A stretch of 64,000 nucleotides of DNA from Panagrolaimus kolymaensis (GCA_028622995.1 JAJQJQ010000057.1:248001-312000), one strand, 5' to 3'. Positions 38,340-64,000 are shown, counted from the stretch's first letter. The notes: generated from the letters alone by a model not told the origin. Translations and numbers: made by a program.

Positions 38340-38835
38340 TTGTGGAAGATTGCTGTTTTGAATTGATAAATCTTTCTTTTTCGTTTAACATTTTATTTTT
38401 TGATGCTTTTGTTTGGCTTTTTGAAGATGGATGAAATGTTTAAAAAGGTGGTGGAATAAAATGGATTTCAACTTTTACTGATGCTTTTACACCTTCAAAC
38501 ACATCAAAGAATTCTTCAATTGTTTCAAATATTTCATTCTCATTGTCATATTACTGGTGGTGAATCAATCAATCATATTATGGATGAATGGATGTATGGA
38601 TATTCGGTAAAGTTTCTTTCTTCTTATACCTTCTCGAGCTAGCCACTGATGAGCCCGGGCTCGAGGAATTTTTACTTTTTTGTTTATTAGTAAGATCATT
38701 TTATAAGTTTAACAAATATAACAAGTAGTCTGGTTGACGGGCGAAACTGCTTGTTGACCATTTATTAGATTTTTATTTTTTAAATTATTTGTTAATGTTT
38801 ATTTTTGATTGTTTTTCTTGTAATAATAAATGGTT
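38340..38835 (+). repeat. Dispersed non-coding element, copy 1, with hammerhead-like core
   Basis: About 495 bp, homologous to 42270-42765. Identity is patchy at the 5' end, nearly perfect from 38540 to 38760, and falls off again towards a shared TTGTAATAATAAA end, a possible polyadenylation signal. No frame is maintained through it. The two copies lie in direct orientation on either side of the BTB gene. The near-invariant part holds the ribozyme-like structure described separately. Confidence 0.75.
38633..38754 (+). ncRNA. Candidate hammerhead-like self-cleaving ribozyme, copy 1
   Basis: Elements in order: CTCGAGC (38633-38639), TAGCCA (38640-38645), core CTGATGA (38646-38652), GCCCG (38653-38657), GCTCGAG (38659-38665), a 55-nt linker, ACAAGTAG (38721-38728), TC (38729-38730), TGGTTG (38731-38736), A, CGGGC (38738-38742), GAAA (38743-38746), CTGCTTGT (38747-38754). 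Stem I TAGCCA:TGGTTG, stem II GCCCG:CGGGC and stem III ACAAGTAG:CTGCTTGT each abut the conserved core bases exactly as in hammerheads, predicting cleavage after C38730. The strand order is not type I, II or III; a pseudoknot between two hairpins is needed. No activity is shown. Confidence 0.5.
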
Positions 38836-39258
38836 TATGTAATACACTTCCTTTTTATGCGGCTTTAAATGATGAAAAAACTGCCTTTAATGGCGATACA
38901 CATTACTCATCACCAGGCAATAGCGCCGCCATTCCAAAGAAAACTTATCGATTTCTTTCACACCTTAAAAATCTCTATTTTCGAAGACTTTTTTTCAATC
39001 TTATTATTTTTTCGAAAATGGTGGCAGCTTTGTTTTTGTTTCCATACATTATTACTCTATCGTTTATATTTTTTTTCTCTCGATAGTTTCTGCAACATGG
39101 TTACTATTTTTTTAATTTTTTTCTCTCTTCCCAATTCTAGGTCATTTTTAATTTTTTTTTCTCCTATTAGTCAATTAATGCTGTTGATTTATTACGCGAA
39201 TTCATATCTCTTACTCATAAAACTTTAAATTCATTGTAATATATGTAGAATTTAAGAG

Positions 39259-41243
39259 ATGGATGAGAATAAACTTGCCATAAAAAAGGCTTTGATCAAA
39301 AATCACTTAAAAATGGAATATCAAAGATTTGGATTAAAAAATTCTCAAAAAATGCGCAAGATTAGTGGTGACCAGCGCTGGCGGTTTACCGAGATCCTTC
39401 GGTTTTCGGTTTCGGTGAACCGAATCGAAACCGAACTTATCGGTTTTCGGTTTTTCGGTTTTAAAATCGAACCGAAGCTTTTCGGTTTTTCAGTCTAAAT
39501 TTTCGGTTATCGGTTCGGTTTAAAAAAATTTTTTTTGAATTTTTTTAACGTTAATTTTTGAATAAAAGTAAAAAATAAGGCATATTTTTGTCTTTTTTAT
39601 GTATTTTTACTTGTTTCTAAGCCTTTTTAACCAAATTTTCGTATTTTTAATAAAAAAACTTAGATTCTTAACCACCTATTTTTCATCAAACCGAACCGAA
39701 AAATCGATTTTTTCGGTTAAAAACCGAATTTTTTCGGTTTTCGGTTTCGGTTAACCGAACCGAAACCGAAGCTTATCGGTTTTCGGTTTTTCGGTTTGAA
39801 CCGAAAACCGATATCTTCGGTTTTCGATTTTCGGTTCGGTTCGGTTCACCGAAAACCGAACCGAAAATGCACCGAAAACCGAACCGAAAAACCGAAAACC
39901 GCCAGCGCTGGTGGTGACGATGCTCCTCGTTTCAAAACTGGTACAAATAATGTCCCGTCAAAATGGCTAAAAATCTTTGAAGCTCAGGAAGCTGAAACAG
40001 GGCACTTTGATGTAACCTTTGAAATTGAAGGTCGAGTAAGTCTTACCATTTAATTTTTTAAAATGATTGAAAGCAATTTAGAAGCTTTTCGCTCATAAAT
40101 TCATATTGGCTTGTAATGGTGAAACATTTCAAACAAGGTTTAGCAAGCCATGGTCAACAAATGACGCTCCGATCAAGATTGAAAGCTACTCGTACAATGA
40201 TTTCAAGACATTTATTGCATCCATGTATTCGGGAGAATACACTCTTAACAGCGAGAATGTGAAGGTCATGGTTGAGATGGCGGAATTCTATGGAGTAGAA
40301 AGCTTGAAAGTTGAATGTGAAGAATTCCTTATTTCACAAGGTTACAATTTCCAAGAAGCGATAGATATGATTTATTTCGCTGAGAAATACGCATTGAAGA
40401 GATGCTTAAAACATCTAAACGTTGTTATCAATTGTTTAAATGAAAACTTGTTGAAAAAGAAGCATGCAACAAAAGAAGATATCATCGCTATGATCAAAAT
40501 GAACACTTCTGTTTCAATTTTCAAAGCAGTAAGCATTTTAAAATTTTATAAAGCCAAAATGTATATGAAAAAATTACTTTCAGGTATTTGAATGGGCTAA
40601 ATCACGCTGTCTCCGAGAGCTTTTACTTCCCGAAGTTGATGAAATCCGAGAAGCAGTGAAAGTGGAACTCTCTGATATTATACCCCACTTGAACGTTACT
40701 GATTTTAGTAATAGTTTCAGCCAAATGCTCATTAGTATGTTACTATATCAACTTTTGCATTGGAAATACTAAAATTATTTTTTTTAGGAAAGCATCAATT
40801 CTTATTCACAGAGGATCAACTGAATCTCATGAAACAAGCTTGCCATTTACCATTGAGTAAGCTTATTGTATCTTTTTTACTTCTCTAAAAAACAATTTTT
40901 TTTAGTAACTGTTACTGAATCAAATAATCCACTTTACTTTCTCAAAGGAAGAATCCATGCAGATGCTGGAATGATGGAAAAATTACAAGCGAGTGAATTT
41001 AGTAAAGTTTATGGTTATAAAGAACATGGTGGCTTCCATTGGAATGGAAAAGCCAAAATCGGATCAACAATGAGTGAATTAACAATTCACGGCAAAGCTC
41101 CATATTATCTTGTTATATGCAGTAAAACAAAGCATTTTGCAATCAAACCGCGAAAAAATTTATCTCATGACTATTTGCTTGCTGAAATGTTTGGTCAATG
41201 GGATCCAAGTTTAAAAGAAAACTGTAAAATCACCATAGTTTAA
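39259..41243 (+). CDS. BTB-domain protein, first exon split by a MITE
   Basis: Probable substrate adaptor of a CUL3 ubiquitin ligase. The BTB domain is clear: GHFDVTFEIEGRKLFAHKFI, then IESYSYNDFKTFIASMYSGE and VMVEMAEFYGVESLKVECEE. A BACK-like helical region follows (FEWAKSRCLRELLLPEVDEI), then an unrecognised C-terminal domain (FHWNGKAKIGSTMSELTIHG) ending at 41243. Exons: 39259-40035, 40082-40528, 40584-about 40735, about 40789-40857, about 40906-41243. No full MATH domain precedes the BTB. A 538-bp MITE (39373-39910) sits inside exon 1. Removing it with one target duplication restores KISGDDAPRFKTG. The insert is a multiple of three in length but contains in-frame stops, so this copy is probably disabled unless the element is spliced out or a downstream start is used. 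Confidence 0.8.
39373..39910. mobile_element. hAT-type MITE 4 (538 bp) inserted in the BTB gene exon
   Basis: Terminal inverted repeats CAGCGCTGGCGGTTT / AAACCGCCAGCGCTG, with a perfect 8-bp target duplication GTGGTGAC (39365-39372 and 39911-39918). The arms consist of CGGTTTTCGG/ACCGAAAACCG repeats around an AT-rich centre. No transposase. The perfect target duplication suggests a fairly recent insertion. Confidence 0.88.
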
Positions 41244-42269
41244 TTTAGTACAAATATAATTAGTTAATTTAATAATAAATTTAGTTTAATTTTTTTTACA
41301 ATTTTTCAAGCATAACTTTTATTGAAATTCAAAAGCATAACGACGCGCATAACAATTAACTGATTTTTACAATGTAATTTTTTTTATGAATTCATGAAAT
41401 CAATGAAAAAATTTTTACAGCTTTGAAAAAGAAAAATTGGAAGAAGCATTTTTTTAGCGTTCGATGTTACTCAACAAAAATTTTATCGTCTCAATGTTTT
41501 ATTTTGTGGAAACAAAAACTTGCAAAACTTTTTTTGTTCAATCAACAGCAATCAAAAAAATGACCATCGGACTTCCCTCGCGCTGCCGCCGTTCGAAAGA
41601 CGAAAATGAAGCTTTACACGCTCAATTCGCTCTCTTTTTTTTGTCTCGCGTTTGCTTCAAACAAATTCAAGCAATTTTATTTTTGCTCTTTTTTTGATTA
41701 CGCTGAATTTGTCCTTTAATTTTTTCCGTCATTTTTTTTGTTGTTGAATATTTTCTTCCTCCACAAATCCAATTCCCTTTTTATAATTCTTTGCTTACTT
41801 TTTTAACCTTCAAACTTGTGCTGATGATACCCTTTATGTTGTTTATTCTTCTTTTCACCATTTCAATCATCAAACAATGAGATTATTGCTGTAATGGCGA
41901 TAGCTGAAACACTCAGTTTGATGCTCTTGAATAGAGTTGAATGACCCTTTTCTTTATGTTCTTTTTTCCTTGAGTTAACGAGATCCGTGCTTTTATTTTT
42001 TGTTAGTTCATTCGTGTTTCTTTTGCGTGTTTGTATCAACTATCAACTGATGCTTTCTGTCAACAACAACTTCCTACTTATGCTCTCTTTCAAACATCAA
42101 ATACACAAGAAGCTGCAATCAAAGCAAATGGAAATAACGTCGAAGCTTAATGGAATCAAACATGGTCATCAAATAGAAGATACTAATGGAATTGGCGTAA
42201 AAGAACTTCAACATCAAAATATGCTAATGATTTTTATCGATTGTTTTTTGCTTCGCCTAATAACAAAGG
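41244..42269. other. Region downstream of the BTB gene
   Basis: 3' UTR then AT-rich sequence. A GC-rich island at 41575-41600 (CTCGCGCTGCCGCC) is reminiscent of a promoter, but no gene follows that I can support; a short frame at 41987-42292 has no splice support. Element copy 2 begins near 42270. Confidence 0.4.
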
Positions 42270-42765
42270 ACATTGGAAGAATGCTGTTTTGATTGGATAT
42301 GTCTTTCTTTTTTTCCTTTTCACATTCCATTTATAGGTACTGTTGCTTGAAGTTGTGAAGCTATTTGAAATATTTTTAATGATGAATGGATTTTAACTTC
42401 TGACGATGATACAAGAACTTCATACACTGCAACATAAAATGACACTTCAATTGTTTCAAATATACCATGCTCATTGTCATATTGCTGGTGGTGAATCAAT
42501 CAATCATATTATGGATGGATGGATGTATGGATATTCGGTAAAGTTTCTTTCTTCTTATACCTTCTCGAGCTAGCCACTGATGAGCCCGGGCTCGAGGAAT
42601 TTTTACTTTTTTGTTTATTAGTAAGATCATTTTATAAGTTTAACAAATATAACAAGTAGTCTGGTTGACGGGCGAAACTTCTTGTTGACTATTTATTAGG
42701 ATTTTATTGTTTTGTATTGTGTTTTAATTGTTTGTTATTTGTTTGTTATTTATGTTGTAATAATA
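42270..42765 (+). repeat. Dispersed non-coding element, copy 2
   Basis: Homologous to 38340-38835 in the same orientation. The central 220 bases differ from copy 1 at only a few positions, while both flanks diverge strongly. It ends in TTGTAATAATAAA like copy 1. No target duplications are recognisable. Confidence 0.75.
42564..42685 (+). ncRNA. Candidate hammerhead-like self-cleaving ribozyme, copy 2
   Basis: Same layout as copy 1: CTCGAGC 42564-42570, TAGCCA 42571-42576, CTGATGA 42577-42583, GCCCG 42584-42588, GCTCGAG 42590-42596, ACAAGTAG 42652-42659, TC 42660-42661, TGGTTG 42662-42667, CGGGC 42669-42673, GAAA 42674-42677, CTTCTTGT 42678-42685. The only change in the paired or core elements is G to T at 42680, which turns a U-G wobble in stem III into a U-U mismatch. 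Predicted cleavage is after C42661. Confidence 0.45.
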
Positions 42766-42914
42766 AAGAAGCCATTTGATATATTTGTCTTTTTGCTTTA
42801 AAGTACGTGCCTTTGATAGGTTTTTCCTATTTACCATTATCAGAAGAAGTTAGCTTCTAATTGCAAAACTAAAAATGTTGATATCAAATTTCAGGTTACA
42901 AATGGACAAAATGC

Positions 42915-43645
42915 TGAAGAGATGAGTTAATAAGAATGATGTCCAAAATTGAATATTAGCTTCCATTGCCGCAATCGAACATTTTTCATTCCCTTCCCCA
43001 ATCGAACAAAGTATGAGGTTGTCAGTGTTTCCTCTGTAGAGAGGTTGGCTGTACCGTGCAGATAATGGATATGGTGCGCCATGACGTTATCTGCCATACT
43101 TTAGAGCTTACCCAATCATAAACATATAAGAAAGTTTTAGAGATGAGCTAATAAGAACGTAGGTTCCTTCTCTCGCCCCAAATCGAACAAAGTATGAGGT
43201 TGTCAGTGTTTCCTCTGTAGAGAGGTTGGCTGTACCGTGCAGATAATGGATATGGTGCGCCATGACGTTATCTGCCATACTTTAGAGCTTACCCAATCAT
43301 AAACATATAAGAAAGTTTTAGAGATGAGCTAATAAGAACGTAGGTTCCTTCCCTCGCCCCAAATCGAACAAAGTATGAGGTTGTCAGTGTTTCCTCTGTA
43401 GAGAGGTTGGCTGTACCGTGCAGATAATGGATATGGTGCGCCATGACGTTATCTGCCATACTTTAGAGCTTACCCAATCATAAACATATAAGAAAGTTTT
43501 AGAGATGAGCTAATAAGAACGTAGGTTCCTTCCCTCGCCCCAAATCGAACAAAGTATGAGGTTGTCAGTGTTTCCTCTGTAGAGAGGTTGGCTGTACCGT
43601 GCAGATAATGGATATGGTGCGCCATGACGTTATCTGCCATACTAA
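42915..43645 (+). repeat. 181-bp tandem array, four units, with conserved hairpins
   Basis: The motif GTATGAGGTTGTCAG recurs at 43011, 43192, 43373 and 43554, a strict 181-bp period. Units differ by only one or two bases. A degenerate part-unit precedes (42915-43010), and the last unit is cut short at CATACT (43638-43643). Within each unit, AAAGTATG (43008-43015 in unit 1) pairs with CATACTTT (43095-43102), enclosing CCTCT/AGAGG (43031-43044) and GCAGATAA/TTATCTGC (43058-43094), which itself holds ATGG/CCAT. No coding frame. Confidence 0.85.
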
Positions 43646-43919
43646 AGAGATTCTCTAATTAAAAAATCAAGTTAAATTGATGAAAGAATAACAATAGGGT
43701 CCAAAATCGAACCTTTAATTTGATCTTTCTTCACCCCTTTCTTGTTAATATTGCGGAGTATATTATGAAATCAAAATATGGTGAAGAAAATTCAACAAGA
43801 AAACAATCAAGTTTTAAATTATGGTAAGCTTTTTTTTGGTTTATATATATTTTAATTCAATCAAAGTTTTAGCATGTCGATAAAAAACAAAGCAACTCAG
43901 AAGAAATCAAGGAATTCGA

Positions 43920-44189
43920 ATGTTTTTTGAACAATGTGATGTCGCTTCTTTTTATCCAAATATTGTGAAATTGCTTGATAATGAAAATTTCCTGATAATT
44001 CAACCTTCAAAAGAACAAAAACTTAGTTATGGATTACAGAAGATAATGGAAAGAAGAGAAACTCCTGGTGATGGAAGCAAAAATAATGGATTTTCAAGAT
44101 TTAAATGGCATGGATTGACTTCCGTCCCTTTGTTTGAGGATATCATGTTTGAGGGAAGTTTTTTTGTGAATGGCATATTTGAGGATTAA
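43920..44189 (+). other. Weak open frame, possible remnant gene
   Basis: An 89-codon frame (PSKEQKLSYGLQKIMERRET and onward) has gene-like codon usage but no family match. A possible upstream exon (43765-43822, MKSKYGEENSTRKQSSFKL) has good GT/AG sites but joins in a different frame. It may be a decayed gene. Confidence 0.2.
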
Positions 44190-45610
44190 ATGTTTCGAAA
44201 TTTTTTTATATTTATGGAATTATTATTGTTGAATTTTTCAAGAATCCACAATGATAATTTCGTGAATATGATTTAGTTTTCAAACATTTAATTCCTAAAT
44301 ATGCAACTCCCAAAAAATTTTCATCATATATGGTAACATCAAAGGAAGGGAATGGAAGGTCATGAAATGTCATTAAATCACAACTGATTTGATGCTTATA
44401 TTATTTCTTGTGGATAATTTGTTAGAATTTTTATAATAAAAATTTTTCTTGCTTGGGTGTGTTACCTATCAAAAAGTGTTAAACTTGAATGTTTATTATT
44501 CTCAAATGTAACGCTGATATTTTTTTATTCTTTTTTATGAAATATTTTACCTTGTCTAAATGTCAAATATCTTTGGCTTTATTTACAGTTTTCTGCCAAA
44601 TGTATTAATGATTTAAAAAAAAAAAACAGATGATAGCGACTGCTTTTGTTTAACGTTTGCTTCTGAAAATGCGGTCAAATATTTTATATCCTATTTAATT
44701 TCCATTTTCGAAAATAAACATTTTTAAAAATTTATTATGATTTGATGTCTTCAAAAAAGGTGTCAACTGTCAATATAGTTTTCGAAACAAATGAGAGCTA
44801 ACAACTGAAAACTTTTGGATGTTAATTTCTGTTTGAAATAAAACATTTTCTAAAAAAAACATTCTTAAAAAAAGCATTTGTTGATTTTTTGTTATTGAAA
44901 ATAAATATTTTAATGAACAACGTCGTCGTCAAACTCGTCTTTGGAAAAATATGAAAAGTATGAATTTATTTCGAGGATTGAATGGAAGACCTTAACTTTT
45001 TTAATTGGCTGAAAAACACGCTATCCCTTGTTTTTTACTTAACTCTAATTATTAATAAGGATGCTGCATCCAAGTTGAAGCGAACAAAAGGGAAATATAA
45101 GAAAAGTTGCGCACATTTAATGTGATTGGCACATATAGCATTGACTTTAGATTACCAAACAAATTCATAAAGCATTTTATTGCTTTAGATAATGTATTAT
45201 AAATCAAATTGGGAGTGATCATTTATTTAACTATCCATACGTATCAATCAAACTTTTTTCACACTTTTATAAAATGCATGTAAACCGTTTGTTTGTATCT
45301 AAATTTGTGTAAGCTTATGTACGAAAAAATAAATGTTGAAATATGAAAACAAAGCTTATGCGAATATTAGTAAACGCTGTAAAGTGGTTTTAATATTGCT
45401 TTAACTCAATCAAATCACCGAGGCATAAACTTCCAAATCTCATATAATCATAAACACTTTGTTTAATGATTGCATACGACAATAACCCCATAATCGAACC
45501 AACACAAAAAGTAAACACAAAAATAAATTTTAACACATTTATTCATTACAATAAATTACTATCTACAATACAATAAACAATGAAGAATAAATTAAATACA
45601 AAGGACAGAT
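44190..45610. other. AT-rich region with no gene seen
   Basis: No coding, RNA or repeat feature is supported. It includes the probable 3' end of the LEA transcript (near 45500-45600). Confidence 0.45.
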
Positions 45611-46327
45611 TTAGTGAGCTTCATTGGAGAGTTTTTCTTCGGCATCTTCAGCCATTTCCTTAGCACGATGAGCAGTTCGATCAGCACCATGTTTTGCTTT
45701 GTCAGCACCATGTTGAAGTTTTTCTTTGGCGTTGTCGGCATAGCCTTGAGCGTTGTCTTGAACACCACGAGCACCTTTCTTAAGCTTATCAGCAGCATGA
45801 TGAGCGGTATCAGAAGCATCATTGCGAGCATCATGAGTCTTTTCTTTAGCATGTTCACGAGCATCATGGGCTTTGTCCTTGACATCTTCCTTAGCTTCTT
45901 TTGCTTTTTCTTTACCAGCATGAGCATAATCTTTTGCAGTTTCACCAGCATTTGAGAGCTTTTTACGAGCAGCGGATGCAGCATCTTCGACTTTTTCTTT
46001 GCCAGCATGAGCATAGTCTTTGATGGTTTCACCGGCATCAGAGAGCTTATCACGAGTTGCAGAAGCAGCGTCTTGAGCCTTTTCTTTACCAGCATGAGCG
46101 TAATCTTTTGCAGCTTCACCGGCATCAGAGAGTTTGTCACGAGTTGCAGATGCGGCGTCTTCAGCCTTTTCTTTTCCAAGATGAGCATATTCTTTTAGAG
46201 CTTCACCAGCATCAGCAAGACGATCACGAGTAGCTGCAGCAACATTTTGAACACTTTCTTTGAGATTTTCTAGAGCACTTTTTGAATGTTCAGTAGCTGA
46301 AGAAGCATGATCCTTGGCGGCGTCCAT
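45611..46327 (-). CDS. Group 3 LEA-like protein (desiccation/stress protectant)
   Basis: 238-aa, highly hydrophilic Ala/Lys/Glu/Asp/His-rich protein with no signal peptide, predicted to form amphipathic helix on drying. The core consists of about four tandem 29-residue (87-bp) units of the form DAASATRDKLSDAGEAAKDY followed by AHAGKEKAQ, each built of 11-mer-like LEA_4 motifs. A more divergent tail (KEKTHDARNDASDTAHHAAD) ends EEKLSNEAH. Group 3 LEA proteins protect proteins and membranes during water loss and are typical of anhydrobiotic nematodes. A mitochondrial or secreted form is not indicated. There is a 5' UTR intron (46367-46447) and a TATA box at 46536-46543. Apolipoprotein-like helical repeats are the main alternative, but their charge pattern and signal peptide are lacking. 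Confidence 0.87.
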   Translation of the reverse strand: MDAAKDHASSATEHSKSALENLKESVQNVAAATRDRLADAGEALKEYAHLGKEKAEDAASATRDKLSDAGEAAKDYAHAGKEKAQDAASATRDKLSDAGETIKDYAHAGKEKVEDAASAARKKLSNAGETAKDYAHAGKEKAKEAKEDVKDKAHDAREHAKEKTHDARNDASDTAHHAADKLKKGARGVQDNAQGYADNAKEKLQHGADKAKHGADRTAHRAKEMAEDAEEKLSNEAH

Positions 46328-46535
46328 GATGATTGAGTTTGATAGCACGAGAAAGAGCGATTGTCTCTGAAAAACAAACGAAGTTAGTATGAAAAAAAGA
46401 CGGTAGCTTCTTTGATAGATCCAGGAAAAAGGCGCAAAAAAACTTACTTTGAAAATTTGATGATGAGCTTGAAAAAGCGGCAGCAATCAAATTCAGAAAA
46501 TTGAGTAATGACTTGATTTTGCTGGATGATGGAAG

Positions 46536-46543
46536 CTTATATA
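46536..46543 (-). promoter_or_regulatory. TATA box of the LEA gene
   Basis: TATATAAG on the minus strand, about 90 bases upstream of the 5' UTR intron donor. It fits a strongly inducible promoter. Confidence 0.6.
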
Positions 46544-47225
46544 CTGTTTTATAATAGCATGCAAATTTTTTCATTCTCGATTCATGCAAAATAACACGCA
46601 TGTTTCTCAACTTTGGACACTGCTTCGTTAGTCAAAATTTGTTGTGTTTTTCGAGAAGATTAACAAAAGCCTTAAATTTTTGTCGAATCAAAGAACTAAA
46701 CATAAAAAAGCAGAAAGTTTTAAACTTAATAATCGTTTTACGTACTATTTTGAGGTTAAAGACATTAACTCCGATACATCTTTTTTATGTTGAAAAGTGT
46801 TTTAATTATTTTTCTTACAAAATCATTGAATGATGATTGTTTGTTTTAAATACTAAAAAAGATTTATGTTGATACAGAGATTTTTAACTTTTTCATATAT
46901 TTAATTTGGCTGGAAATGTTTTTTCAATAGTTTCTCCTTGAATCTTTGTATACCATTCCATTATATCAAATCTAAAGCTTGTTACTGCTTTAGTTTTAAA
47001 ATATTTATTTACAAAATATTAGCTGACTATAATACAAAACGAAATAATAGTAAACAAAAAAAAGGAAGTGCCAGCACCAACAAACCACTTACATAAAAAT
47101 TATAAAATGAAATTACAGAAATAATAATGAAAAGAATTATATCGAAAGGCAGAGTTACATACAAAACAGTGTTTTTCATATAAAAAAAGGCAAAGGTTTT
47201 TTTTTGAGGTTAAATTTAATAAGAT
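46544..47225. other. Intergenic region between the LEA gene and the PHAF1 3' end
   Basis: LEA promoter region and PHAF1 3' UTR. Nothing else is supported. Confidence 0.4.

Positions 47226-64000
<16,775 letters not shown>

Larger units (their letters stand above)
38021..39258. other. Intergenic region between NBAS and the BTB gene
   Basis: NBAS 3' UTR (AATAAA near 38095), then element copy 1 (38340-38835), then AT-rich sequence with no supportable gene. The short open frames at 38805-39228 are T-rich and have no splice structure. Confidence 0.5.

Noticed and set aside
38633..38754. Standard type I, II or III hammerhead ribozyme
   Set aside because: The CTGATGA strand lies 5' of the fused cleavage-site and GAAA strand, which none of the three circular permutations allows. 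Only a pseudoknotted arrangement fits.
38805..39228. Short Phe/Leu-rich membrane protein frames
   Set aside because: They are T-rich low-complexity sequence without splice sites, homology or consistent codon use.
39796..40053. Start of the BTB gene inside the MITE
   Set aside because: The frame crosses the MITE end, and its first residues are translated CCGAAAACCG repeat. It is possible as a rescue start but not the ancestral one.
43008..43643. CRISPR array
   Set aside because: The whole 181-bp period is conserved, with no variable spacers, and the genome is eukaryotic.
43008..43643. SL RNA or 5S rRNA gene cluster
   Set aside because: No SL1-like 22-mer, Sm site or 5S internal promoter sequence is present in the unit.
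45592..46188. Alternative Met/Leu/Lys-rich frame over the LEA gene
   Set aside because: It is a shadow frame of the 87-bp LEA repeats. The LEA frame has the expected composition and start.

Overview
This is a eukaryotic, AT-rich (about 70%) window with short introns (mostly 45-60 nt, GT..TTTTAG/TTTCAG), AATAAA tails and compact genes on both strands. Codon usage, intron style and gene content (smgl-1/NBAS, HERPUD, Derlin, a PTP-family expansion, BTB proteins, a small stanniocalcin-like protein, a 29-residue-repeat LEA protein) point to a nematode. The LEA gene suggests a lineage with desiccation tolerance, but I cannot name the species from sequence alone.

Layout. 1-3293: no gene seen. 3294-5809 (+): tyrosine phosphatase with a charged and P/Q-rich tail. 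6262-7288 (-): secreted P/Q-rich repeat protein. 7673-9669 (-): GH30 glucosylceramidase. 10123-11530 (-) and 12476-13385 (+): HERPUD-like and Derlin, two ERAD membrane proteins transcribed divergently, with the same 20-nt TGACGTGT-containing element placed in mirror image before each gene. 13829-17134 (-): FLVCR/SLC49-type transporter. 17135-20568: long gene-free stretch, then tRNA-Lys(CTT). 20956-24122 (-): large unrecognised helical protein. 24566-26135 (-): Golgi pH regulator. 26392-27661 (+): unrecognised. 27879-28508 (-): stanniocalcin-like. 28854-29399: two hAT-type MITEs in tandem sharing one 8-bp target. 29931-30766 (-): unrecognised. 31283-31700: third MITE. 32220-38020 (+): NBAS/Sec39. 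39259-41243 (+): BTB gene whose first exon is interrupted by a fourth MITE. 45611-46327 (-): LEA protein. 47226 to beyond 64000 (-): PHAF1, with a 13.7-kb intron that contains an LRR receptor gene (60132-62012, +).

The most unusual material lies at 38.3-43.7 kb. Two copies of a non-coding element flank the BTB gene. Each carries every part of a hammerhead ribozyme core (CTGATGA, GAAA, a UC cleavage site and three helices that abut the core exactly), but in a strand order that matches none of the three known circular permutations. It would need two hairpins interacting as a pseudoknot. Just downstream lies a four-unit 181-bp tandem array in which each unit can fold into a branched RNA-like structure.

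Functionally, several genes serve the secretory/endolysosomal system (HERPUD, Derlin, NBAS, GPHR, glucocerebrosidase, PHAF1). Only the HERPUD-Derlin pair shows sequence evidence of joint regulation.
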